A stretch of 7,115 nt of DNA. Source: Chloroflexota bacterium (GTDB taxonomy: Bacteria; Chloroflexota; Limnocylindria; Limnocylindrales; CSP1-4). Below the pieces are notes generated by a model. That model made no database searches. It worked only from the letters and a program-made list of their open reading frames with translations, and was not told the origin of the DNA. The stretch covers positions 1 to 7,115 of the forward strand of contig JAKAMV010000536.1 in assembly GCA_021812735.1 (NCBI GenBank). Reading direction: 5' to 3'. Of this stretch, positions 1 to 6,490 are shown piece by piece. The first letter of the stretch is position 1; each line of letters starts with the position of its first letter. The translations under genes and the position numbers were made by a program.

Positions 1-98
1 GCGCTAGCGGCGGCGGGGCGCGGGACGGACCTCGCCTGGGGGCGGGGGTGGGACGCGGCGCGCGCGGCGGCGCGCCCGGCCAGGCCCGGTGCGTACCG

Positions 99-1490
99 TC
101 AGGGATGGGCCGTCGCGCTCGCCGTCGGTGCCCAGCTCGGTGTCGCGGTCGGCGTCGGCGTCGGCGTCGGCAGGACCAGTTTGAGCAGCGCGCTTGCGAT
201 CTGACTCGGGTCGTACAGGCTCTGGTTGGTCAGCACCGCGATCGTGACGCCGGCGGAGGGCAGGTAGCGCACCACGTCGCGCATGCCGAGGTACCGCCCC
301 GCGTGCCCCAGCGCCGTGTACCCGTTGAGCGTCACGCGCTGGATCCCGAGCCCGTACGGGATGGCGGCGTGGAGCCGCACCGTCCGGGTGATGTCAGCCA
401 GCATCTGCGCCTGCATGCCCGGGCGCAGGACCTGGCCGCCCGCCCACGCCCGCATCCAGCGCGCGGCGTCGAGCGCGGTGGCGGCGATCGAGCCGGCCCC
501 GGCCGCCGCGGTCACCACGGATCGGAACGGCATCACGTCGGACGCGGGCGCCACGGGCTTGGCCACCCAGCTTCCGCCGCTCCCCGGGAGCAGGAGGTAC
601 GCGAGGGTGCCCGCCTCCCGCGGCGTCTCAGCGGCCTGATAGTAGGCGCTGGAGAGCCCGAGCGGGCTCAGGAGCCGGGTCCGCACCTCCTGCGCCAGCG
701 AGCGGCCCGTGATCGCGGTGACCAGCTGGCCCAGCAGCAGGTAGTTCGTGTTGGAGTAGGCCCAGGTCTTGCCGGGCACGGCGTGCTTCTGGGCCACGAA
801 CCCCCACGACGCGCTGGCGGTCCAGGTGGCGCCCGTGTCCTCGAGCAGGGCGTCGTCGATGCCCTTGCCGAGGAAGAAGTCCGGCAGGCCGCTCGTGTGG
901 TCCAGCAGCATCCGCACTGTGATCCGACGGTCGAGCTTGAACGCCGGCAGCAGCGGCGCCACGGACTGGTCGAGCGCGAGCCTGCCCTCCTGCACCAGCT
1001 CCAGCACGACCGCCGCGGTGAAGGTCTTGGAGATGGAGGCCAGCGCGAAGGCCGTGCCCGTCGTCATCGGGTCGGCGGTGGCCACGTTGCGGAGGCCGGA
1101 CGCCCCCACCCACGACCGGCCGTCGTCCCACAGGATCGCCGCCGAGGCGCCGGGGATCGAGTCCGCGGCGCGAGCCCCGTCCAGCACGCCCTGGAGCTGC
1201 GTGGCGAGGCTGACCGGGGATGGGCTGGCTGGCGACTCGACCAGGCCGCCCGAACCCGACGCCCTGACACCGGCGCCCGCCGCCGACCCGCCGACCGCGG
1301 TGCTGCCCTCCGGCGCCGGCGAGCTCGTCTGGGCCGCGGCGGCTCCGCCCGTCGGCAGCGCGGCGGAGATCGGCCCGGGAGCGAACGGCCCGAGCACCTG
1401 CGCGGTGGCGATGACCAGCACGACAATCGCGAGCGCCGCGGCGGCGACGCGGGATCGTCGGACGCGCCCCAACGCAGTGTTGGGCATCAT
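99..1490 (-). CDS. Serine hydrolase, beta-lactamase / class C PBP family, exported
   Basis: A 463-residue serine hydrolase of the class C beta-lactamase / D-alanyl-D-alanine carboxypeptidase / esterase family, acting outside the membrane. All three active-site motifs are visible: SISK (nucleophile S152, general base K155), YSN (Y245-S246-N247) and HAG (H396-A397-G398), the last in the HxG form common in esterase-like members instead of KTG. Residues 14-34 form one hydrophobic segment after an Arg-rich start, a signal peptide or anchor with no lipobox cysteine. Residues about 40-93 are an Ala/Ser/Gly/Pro linker, the catalytic domain spans about 94-435, and 441-463 is a Pro/Thr tail. I chose the ATG at 1490 because it directly precedes the signal sequence; a TATCGT box lies six bases upstream. 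The frame stays open to an ATG at 1628, but that extension would run into the divergent gene. The substrate (peptidoglycan, beta-lactam or ester) cannot be told from sequence. The family call is firm. Confidence 0.9.
   Translation of the reverse strand: MMPNTALGRVRRSRVAAAALAIVVLVIATAQVLGPFAPGPISAALPTGGAAAAQTSSPAPEGSTAVGGSAAGAGVRASGSGGLVESPASPSPVSLATQLQGVLDGARAADSIPGASAAILWDDGRSWVGASGLRNVATADPMTTGTAFALASISKTFTAAVVLELVQEGRLALDQSVAPLLPAFKLDRRITVRMLLDHTSGLPDFFLGKGIDDALLEDTGATWTASASWGFVAQKHAVPGKTWAYSNTNYLLLGQLVTAITGRSLAQEVRTRLLSPLGLSSAYYQAAETPREAGTLAYLLLPGSGGSWVAKPVAPASDVMPFRSVVTAAAGAGSIAATALDAARWMRAWAGGQVLRPGMQAQMLADITRTVRLHAAIPYGLGIQRVTLNGYTALGHAGRYLGMRDVVRYLPSAGVTIAVLTNQSLYDPSQIASALLKLVLPTPTPTPTATPSWAPTASATAHP
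148..171. repeat. Four perfect copies of hexamer GTCGGC
   Basis: Four uninterrupted copies of the 6-base unit GTCGGC lie inside the 3' end of the serine hydrolase gene. On the coding strand they give the alternating Pro-Thr run in the C-terminal tail. Because the unit is two codons long, gain or loss of copies would change tail length without shifting the frame. Confidence 0.8.
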
Positions 1491-1502
1491 GGTGAGACGA
1501 TA
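1491..1502 (-). promoter_or_regulatory. Candidate -10 box for a leaderless start of the serine hydrolase gene
   Basis: Read on the minus strand, TATCGT (1502 to 1497) matches the TAnnnT core of a -10 element. It is followed by six bases, CTCACC, and then ATG at 1490. That is about where a -10 box lies before a transcription start, so the message could begin at or very near the start codon. No Shine-Dalgarno sequence precedes this ATG, and I see no convincing -35 box at 16-18 bases. TA steps are rare in this GC-rich region, which makes the match somewhat more notable. This is inference from position and motif only. Confidence 0.35.
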
Positions 1503-1542
1503 CGCCGCACGGGCGACCACCCGGCCCGGCCTTGCACCCATC

Positions 1543-1547
1543 AGGAG
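1543..1547 (+). promoter_or_regulatory. Shine-Dalgarno sequence of the GreA fusion gene
   Basis: AGGAG lies four bases before the ATG at 1552. It decides the start of the plus-strand gene, whose reading frame stays open far upstream (from 769) only as an antisense shadow of the serine hydrolase gene. Confidence 0.6.
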
Positions 1548-1551
1548 CCCC

Positions 1552-2769
1552 ATGCCCGACGATCGAAGCGCCGTCACCCTCCTCCGCGAGGTGGGCCTCC
1601 TGCCCGACGGCCCCGCCCTGTGGGGCAAGCCCGTCCGCCAATCCGGCCCCGGCGTCTACCTGGTGGAGCTCAAGGAGCCGGTCCCCACCCTGTCAGTGGA
1701 CCTGGCCGCGATCGGACGGTGGATCGAGCGCGTGCCCGAGCTCCGTCTGGATGGCAGGCGGCCGAGCGGCCGGGAGGTCCACGCGCGGCTCGCCCAGTTC
1801 TGGCTGCCGTCGCAGCCGGTGGTGTTCGTCGGGTCGTCCAAGGGCTCGGTTGGGGGCCGCGTCGCCGCCCTCGCCAAGACCGTGCCGGGCGACAGCAAGC
1901 CGGCCGGCTCGGGACTGTGGCTGCACCTGCTGCGGGCGCCGGCCGACCTGCGCGTGTGGTGGGCGGCCACGGACGCGCCGGAGGAGTACGAGGACGCGCT
2001 GCTGGAGGCGTTCGCGAGTGGCGTGCCGGACGCCGAGCGCGCGGCGTTGCGCGGCACCTCGGCCACCATGCCGTGGGCGGTCTGGCGCTCCCCCTCCGGC
2101 GGCCGCAAGGACACCGGCCTGACCGGCATGCTGCTGCCCGAGGCGAAGGCGCCCGCCCCGACGCCCGTCACGCGGATCGTCACCATGCCCACCGCCGATG
2201 CCGACGGCGCTCGCGACGAGGCCAAGCGCGGCCGCCGGCCGGCCCCAGGACGAGGGGCGGGCCGCATCGCCTCCGCCGCCGCCTACGCCGCGCAGGGATC
2301 GCCGCGCAAGGCAGTCGAGCCCGTCTACGTCTCGCCTGAGGGCCTGGAGCGGCTGGAGAAGGAGCTCGCCGCGCTGATCGCCCAGCGACCGGACGTCGTC
2401 AGGCGGATCTCGACCGCGCGCGAGCACGGCGACCTCAAGGAGAACGCCGAGTACCACGCCGCCCGCGAGGAGCAGGGCTTCCTCGAGGGCCGGATCAACT
2501 CCCTCCAGGCCAAGCTCAAGGTGGCGCAGGTCGTGGCGCCCACCGAGCGCGGGGTCATCGTGGAGCTCGGCTCGCGGGTGCGGGTGGAGGTTGACGGCGA
2601 GGAGGAGCAGTTCACCATCGTCGGGGCGGCCGAGGCGAACATCCGCGAGGGCCGCATGTCGAGCGCCTCGCCCGTGGGCGCCGCCTTGATGAGCCGACGG
2701 GTCGGCGATCGCGTGGAGATCATCACGCCCGGTGGCCGGATCGCCTACACGGTCCTCGCGGTGGACTGA
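1552..2769 (+). CDS. greA: GIY-YIG-like domain fused to transcription elongation factor GreA
   Basis: A 405-residue fusion; stand-alone GreA is about 158. Residues 258-405 are a full GreA: an N-terminal coiled coil with the signature AREHGDLKENAEYHAAREEQ, then an FKBP-like domain ending near TPGGRIAYTVLAVD. The tip acids D294 and E297 align with E. coli GreA D41 and E44, which hold the catalytic Mg2+ in the RNA polymerase secondary channel, so transcript cleavage in backtracked complexes should be intact. Residues 1-192 resemble a GIY-YIG domain: GVY at 34-36, VFVG at 91-94 (Phe for the usual second Tyr), R103, and acids in EEYEDALLEAF (144-154), plus a conserved-looking RKDTGLTG at 185-192. 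Residues 193-257 are a basic Ala/Pro/Arg-rich linker. The start is fixed by AGGAG four bases upstream. It diverges from the serine hydrolase gene and converges with the kinase gene. The GreA call is firm; the N-terminal fold is a motif-based inference. Confidence 0.88.
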   Translation: MPDDRSAVTLLREVGLLPDGPALWGKPVRQSGPGVYLVELKEPVPTLSVDLAAIGRWIERVPELRLDGRRPSGREVHARLAQFWLPSQPVVFVGSSKGSVGGRVAALAKTVPGDSKPAGSGLWLHLLRAPADLRVWWAATDAPEEYEDALLEAFASGVPDAERAALRGTSATMPWAVWRSPSGGRKDTGLTGMLLPEAKAPAPTPVTRIVTMPTADADGARDEAKRGRRPAPGRGAGRIASAAAYAAQGSPRKAVEPVYVSPEGLERLEKELAALIAQRPDVVRRISTAREHGDLKENAEYHAAREEQGFLEGRINSLQAKLKVAQVVAPTERGVIVELGSRVRVEVDGEEEQFTIVGAAEANIREGRMSSASPVGAALMSRRVGDRVEIITPGGRIAYTVLAVD

Positions 2770-2794
2770 GGGCGAGCTCGGACGGGGCGCGGCC

Positions 2795-5700
2795 TCAGCG
2801 GCGGGGCCGGCCGTCGGGGTGGCCTTGCACCGACGGCCGGTCGGGAGCGGGGCCCCGCGTCGGGGCGCCCGGGATCACCGCCTCGATGACCGTCCCGCGC
2901 CCCGGCGCGGATTCCACCCGGAGCCACCCCCCGAGCCGCTCTGCACGGACGCGCATCCCGGCCAGGCCGAGGTGGCCCGCCGGAACCGCTTCCGGGTCGA
3001 ACCCCCGCCCGTCGTCCTCCACGCGGATGTGGATCGCGTCCGCCTGCCAGTCCAGGGCGGCCCGCGCCTGGCACGCGCCGGCGTGCTTCACGACGTTGTG
3101 CAAAGCCTCCTGGGCGATTCGGTACAGCGCCTCTTCGATTTCGAGCGCGGGGCGCCGGTCGCCCAGGTCGGCGTCCACCACGACCGGCAGGCCGATGCGG
3201 GCGTTCAGCCCGGCGGCGTGGGTCCGAAGGGCGGCAGCGAGGCCGTGCTCCTGGAGGTTGCCCGGCCGGAGCTCGAAGATGAGCGCGCGCGTCTCGGCCA
3301 GGGCGTCGCGCTGGAGCTCCCGCAGCTCGGCCAGCTTGCCCGGCACCTGGCCCGGGTCGCGCTCCAACAGCAGCTCCAGGCTGCGCTCCTGGAGCGTCAT
3401 CGAGAACAGGGCCTGGGTCACCGAGTCGTGCAGCTCGCGCGCCAGGTGCGCCCGCTCCTCGGAGGCGGCGAGGTCCGCGGCCTGGCGCCGCAGATCCGCC
3501 TCCAGGCGGTCCAGCTCGCCGATGTCGCGCGCGGCCCCGTGCGCCCCCACGAACCGCCCGTCGGCGAGCATCCCGATGCCGGTCAGCTCCACCAGCCGCT
3601 CCGCCCCGTCATCCCCAAGGACGCGGAACCGCGCGCGGTGCGTCTCGGTGGGATGGCGCCGAAGCCACAGGAAGCCCGCGATCGCCGCGGTTCGCGCGTC
3701 CGGCGGCGCGAGGTCCGTGAACGGGCGGCCGACGACGTCCTGCGGGCGCCAGCCGATCACCGGCAGCGCCCTGTCCGAGACAAAGGTCAGGCGTCCGGCC
3801 GCATCGGTCATCCAGACCAGGTCCGGCGAGGACTCCACGAGGTACCGATAGCGGGCCTCCGAGTCGCGCACCTCGCGCTCGAGGCGCAGCTGGTCGCTCA
3901 CGTCACGGGCCGAGCCGTGGACCCCCGCGAAGGCGTCGTCGCGGAGGACAGCCGCCGCGGCCACCTCCACCGGCTTGGCGTCGCCGCCCTTGGTCCGGAG
4001 ATCGAATCGCGCGACAAGCGCCCGGTTCGGCTGCTCGGCGAGCGCTTGGAACCGCAGCCCCTGTGCCCGTCCCCCGCCCGGCGCCAGCACGATGTCACGG
4101 AAGTTGGTGCCGACGATCTCGGCCGGTGACCACCCAAGCACGCGCTCCACCGATTCGGACATGAAGGTGAAGGTGCCGTCCGCGTCGCACGTGAACACCA
4201 GGTCCGGAAGACTCTCCACGAGGCTGCGGTAGCGCTCCTCGGAATCCTCGAGCCGGCCGAGAAGGTCTGCGCCGGCGAGCGCGAGGGCCGCGTGGTCGGC
4301 CAGCGAGCCGAGCAGGACCGCCTGGTCCGGCCCGTACGCCCCCGGCAACGGCGAGAGGACGGCCAGCGCCCCGAACACCGTCCCCTCCCCCACCAGCGGC
4401 GCCACTGCCCAGCTGCGCACGGCGCCGTCGCCGTCGCCCGCAACCACGCGCCGCTCCTCGATCGCGACCCGGGCCGCCGCCTCCCCGGCCTCCGACCGCC
4501 AGGCGGCGAGGACCGCCGCCTCGACCCCCACCGAGCGCTCGCGGCTGCCGCCGCGGGGGGCGGCCCGAAGGAGCCCGATCATCGCCCCGGCGGGCCCCAG
4601 CAGACGGGCGGCCTCGGCCGCCACGTCGTCGAGCACGCGCGCGGGATCGAGGGTGGTGAGCGCCCGTCGCGCCAGGTCCCGCAGCGCCCGCTCCTCCGAC
4701 GCGCGGCGGGCCATCGCCTCCCGGCCCCGCCCGAGCTCGTCGATGACCCGCGCCCGGACCAGCGCCACCGCGGCCTGGCCGGCGATCGTCTGGAGCAGCG
4801 CCACGTCGTCGTCGCCGAAGGCCGCGGGACGCAGCGACCACACGGTGAGCGCCCCGATCGGCCCGCCCGCGCCGAAGAGGGGCACGGCGGCCGCCGCCCG
4901 GATCCCCATCGCGCGAACGTAGGCGTCGGGGCCGGGACGGTGGCGGAACCCGGGGTCCGCCAGGTAGTCCTGCGTCACGGCAGGCTGCCGCGCGAGCACC
5001 GCCCGCCCGGACAGGCCAACCTCCACGCTGTCGGTCGGGTCACGGGGCCAGGCGCCGCCCACCTCGCGGTCGCGGTCCGTCGCGTAGACGCCCACCAGCG
5101 CGGTGCCCGTGTCGTCGAGGAGATCCACGCGGCCGCCATCGCCGCCGACGAGACGGGCAGCCTCGGTGACCACATAGCCCACCACCGACCGCAAGTCGTC
5201 CTCGGCGGAGATCCGCGTGCCCAGCTCGCGGAGGGCCCGCTCAACGTCGGCCTGGTGCTTGGTGGCGAGCCGCGCCCGGTCCAGCTCCTCGACGAGGCGG
5301 GCGTGGGCGATCTCGAGGGCAGCGTGGTCCGCCAGCGCCCGGACCAGGGCAACCTGCTGCGCGCCGAACGCGTCCGGCCGCCGGTCGAACACCCCGAGCG
5401 CGCCGTACACGATGTCGCCAGCCACCAGCGGGGCGACCAGGAACGACCGAAGGCCGGTCTCGTGGGCGAACAGGTCCGACTGCTCCGTGTGCTGGAACCG
5501 CGAGTCGGCGAGGTAGTCGCCCGTGACCACGGCGGCCCGCTCGGCAACCGCTCGCCCGAACAGCCCCTGCCCCACGCGCAGGCGGATCCGCCACAGCCAG
5601 TGGTCCTGCGCCAGCCGCACCGCGCTCGACTCGGCCGCGAACCGCAGCTCGCCCCCGTCGGCGACCAGGTACACGAGCGCCCCGTCGGCTTCGAGCAGGC

Positions 5701-5803
5701 GCACGGCCTCCTGCGCCGGGCCGTGCAGCGCGAGCTCCGTGCGCGGCTCGGCACCGAAGGGCCCCGCGCGATCGCTGACCTGGGCGACGCCGAGCGGTTG
5801 CAC
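2795..5803 (-). CDS. Soluble sensor histidine kinase, GAF-GAF-GAF-PAS-PAS-HisKA_3-HATPase
   Basis: A cytoplasmic sensor kinase of the NarL/DegS/DesK type, 1002 residues from the GTG at 5803, with no membrane segment. In order: GAF 1 (about 25-170), GAF 2 (about 185-351), a shorter, weaker GAF 3 (about 372-514), PAS 1 (from 521, EERYRSLVESLPDLVF), PAS 2 (from 648, EARYRYLVESSPDLVW), HisKA_3 dimerisation helix with phospho-acceptor H792 in ARELHDSVTQAL, and an HATPase domain with N box N903, DDGRGF at 930-935 and GLGLAGM-type glycines G944, G946 and G949. A 20-odd-residue Pro/Arg tail follows. It should autophosphorylate on H792 and pass phosphate to a LuxR-type regulator, none of which is adjacent. 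The ligand is unknown; GAF/PAS input suggests a small molecule, light or redox cue. The frame extends to an ATG at 5866 with GGAGGG ten bases upstream (1023 residues). I prefer the GTG because the extra 21 residues are Arg-rich, use TCT and AGA codons, and overlap a promoter-like sequence. The tag gene ends 96 bases upstream. Confidence 0.93.
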   Translation of the reverse strand: MQPLGVAQVSDRAGPFGAEPRTELALHGPAQEAVRLLEADGALVYLVADGGELRFAAESSAVRLAQDHWLWRIRLRVGQGLFGRAVAERAAVVTGDYLADSRFQHTEQSDLFAHETGLRSFLVAPLVAGDIVYGALGVFDRRPDAFGAQQVALVRALADHAALEIAHARLVEELDRARLATKHQADVERALRELGTRISAEDDLRSVVGYVVTEAARLVGGDGGRVDLLDDTGTALVGVYATDRDREVGGAWPRDPTDSVEVGLSGRAVLARQPAVTQDYLADPGFRHRPGPDAYVRAMGIRAAAAVPLFGAGGPIGALTVWSLRPAAFGDDDVALLQTIAGQAAVALVRARVIDELGRGREAMARRASEERALRDLARRALTTLDPARVLDDVAAEAARLLGPAGAMIGLLRAAPRGGSRERSVGVEAAVLAAWRSEAGEAAARVAIEERRVVAGDGDGAVRSWAVAPLVGEGTVFGALAVLSPLPGAYGPDQAVLLGSLADHAALALAGADLLGRLEDSEERYRSLVESLPDLVFTCDADGTFTFMSESVERVLGWSPAEIVGTNFRDIVLAPGGGRAQGLRFQALAEQPNRALVARFDLRTKGGDAKPVEVAAAAVLRDDAFAGVHGSARDVSDQLRLEREVRDSEARYRYLVESSPDLVWMTDAAGRLTFVSDRALPVIGWRPQDVVGRPFTDLAPPDARTAAIAGFLWLRRHPTETHRARFRVLGDDGAERLVELTGIGMLADGRFVGAHGAARDIGELDRLEADLRRQAADLAASEERAHLARELHDSVTQALFSMTLQERSLELLLERDPGQVPGKLAELRELQRDALAETRALIFELRPGNLQEHGLAAALRTHAAGLNARIGLPVVVDADLGDRRPALEIEEALYRIAQEALHNVVKHAGACQARAALDWQADAIHIRVEDDGRGFDPEAVPAGHLGLAGMRVRAERLGGWLRVESAPGRGTVIEAVIPGAPTRGPAPDRPSVQGHPDGRPRR
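2807..2840. terminator. Perfect 11-bp inverted repeat at the convergent gene junction
   Basis: CCGGCCGTCGG (2807-2817) is matched exactly in reverse complement by CCGACGGCCGG (2830-2840), with a 12-base loop. It lies inside the last codons of the kinase gene, ten bases before its stop, and 37 bases beyond the stop of the converging greA fusion. A stem this GC-rich would fold strongly in RNA from either strand. Neither side has a T-run, so it is not a textbook intrinsic terminator. It could act as a U-less or bidirectional terminator or protect 3' ends. In such GC-rich DNA, chance remains possible. Confidence 0.35.
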
Positions 5804-5839
5804 GTCCCGGAGTCTAGATGCCCGGCGCCGCCGGGTCAC
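5804..5839 (-). promoter_or_regulatory. Candidate promoter for a leaderless kinase message
   Basis: On the minus strand, GTGACC (5839 to 5834; four of six to TTGACA) is followed by a 17-base spacer, TAGACT (5816 to 5811; four of six to TATAAT), seven bases, and then GTG at 5803. The spacing is ideal for a housekeeping sigma promoter whose transcription start would fall on the start codon. The spacer contains the short inverted repeat CCCGGC/GCCGGG (5821-5835), which overlaps the -35 box by two bases. If real, the kinase can be expressed separately from the tag-hydrolase pair. Motif evidence only. Confidence 0.4.
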
Positions 5840-5899
5840 GCCCCGGCCGGGCCGCAGCGGGGCCATCCGCGCGCGGCCCTCCGCGCGGGACCCGGAGCG

Positions 5900-6490
5900 T
5901 CAGGGCGCCGCCTGCACCTCGGACCACCGGAAGCAGCCCACCATGTGGTCATTCACCAGGCCGGCCGCCTGCATCAGCGCGTAGCAGATCGTGGGTCCCG
6001 TGAAGCGGAACCCGCGCGCGCGGAGATCGCGGCTCATGGCGCGCGAGAGGTCCGTCTGGGCCGGGACCTCGCCGGGGGCGCCGAACCGGTTGACGATGGG
6101 CGAGCCGCCGACGAACGACCACAGGTGCTCCACGAGCGAGGTCCCGGCCTCGTGGAGGGCGAGCGTCGCCCGCGCGTTGCCGATGGCGGCCTCCACCTTG
6201 GCCCGGTTGCGCACGATCCCCGCATCGTCCAGGAGGCGGGCCGCGTCGCGGGGCCCGAACGCCGCCACGGCCGCGGGGTCGAAGCCGGCGAACGCGCGCC
6301 GATACCCGTCGCGCCGGTGGAGGATCGTGGCCCACGCGAGGCCCGCCTGGGCGCCCTCGAGGACGAGCAGCTCGAACAGGCGGCGCTCGTCGCGCACGGG
6401 AACGCCCCACTCGAGGTCGTGGTAGGCGCGATAGGCCGCGTCGGGCTGGTCGCCCCAGGCACAGCGGGGCCGGCCGTCGGCGTCGCTCAT
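5900..6490 (-). CDS. tag: DNA-3-methyladenine glycosylase I
   Basis: A 196-residue cytoplasmic base-excision repair enzyme that removes 3-methyladenine from alkylated DNA, leaving an abasic site. Length and sequence follow E. coli Tag (187 residues) throughout: CAWG near the start, AYHDLEWGVP, LFELLVLEGAQAGLAW, a GNARA stretch, the WSFV segment, and GPTICYALMQAAGLVNDHMVGC at the end. The zinc-binding set of the family is complete (C10, H24, H182 and C186, matching E. coli C4, H17, H175 and C179), and E45 in LEGAQAGL matches the active-site E38. The ATG at 6490 overlaps the stop of the upstream hydrolase gene as ATGA, with no clear Shine-Dalgarno sequence, so translation probably depends on coupling to that gene. 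The frame remains open upstream to 6823, but that part lies antiphase to the hydrolase gene and has no Tag similarity. The kinase gene follows on the same strand. Identification is firm. Confidence 0.96.
   Translation of the reverse strand: MSDADGRPRCAWGDQPDAAYRAYHDLEWGVPVRDERRLFELLVLEGAQAGLAWATILHRRDGYRRAFAGFDPAAVAAFGPRDAARLLDDAGIVRNRAKVEAAIGNARATLALHEAGTSLVEHLWSFVGGSPIVNRFGAPGEVPAQTDLSRAMSRDLRARGFRFTGPTICYALMQAAGLVNDHMVGCFRWSEVQAAP

Noticed and set aside
1..98. The left-edge segment after the serine hydrolase stop
   Set aside because: I find no convincing gene, hairpin with a T-run, or repeat there. It is plain G+C-rich sequence.
1480..1504. TTGGGC ... GATACG as a plus-strand promoter for the GreA fusion gene
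   Set aside because: The spacer is only 13 bases and both boxes are weak. No acceptable plus-strand promoter could be picked out.
1491..1628. N-terminal extension of the serine hydrolase up to an ATG at 1628
   Set aside because: The extension precedes an evident signal sequence, is Arg-rich, and would overlap the start of the divergent GreA fusion gene.
48..2339. A 763-codon plus-strand open frame
   Set aside because: It runs antisense to the serine hydrolase gene and then out of phase with the GreA fusion. Its product is an Arg/Gly/Pro-rich string without domains, an effect of high G+C.
2732..4129. A 465-codon plus-strand open frame opposite the kinase gene
   Set aside because: It mirrors the kinase codons and gives an Arg/His/Pro/Gly-rich product with no recognisable motif, while the minus strand carries clear PAS and kinase signatures throughout.
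2801..6480. A 17-base word shared by 2801-2817 and 6464-6480
   Set aside because: Both copies encode the short peptide DGRPR in minus-strand genes. One such match between GC-rich coding segments is easily due to chance and codon bias.
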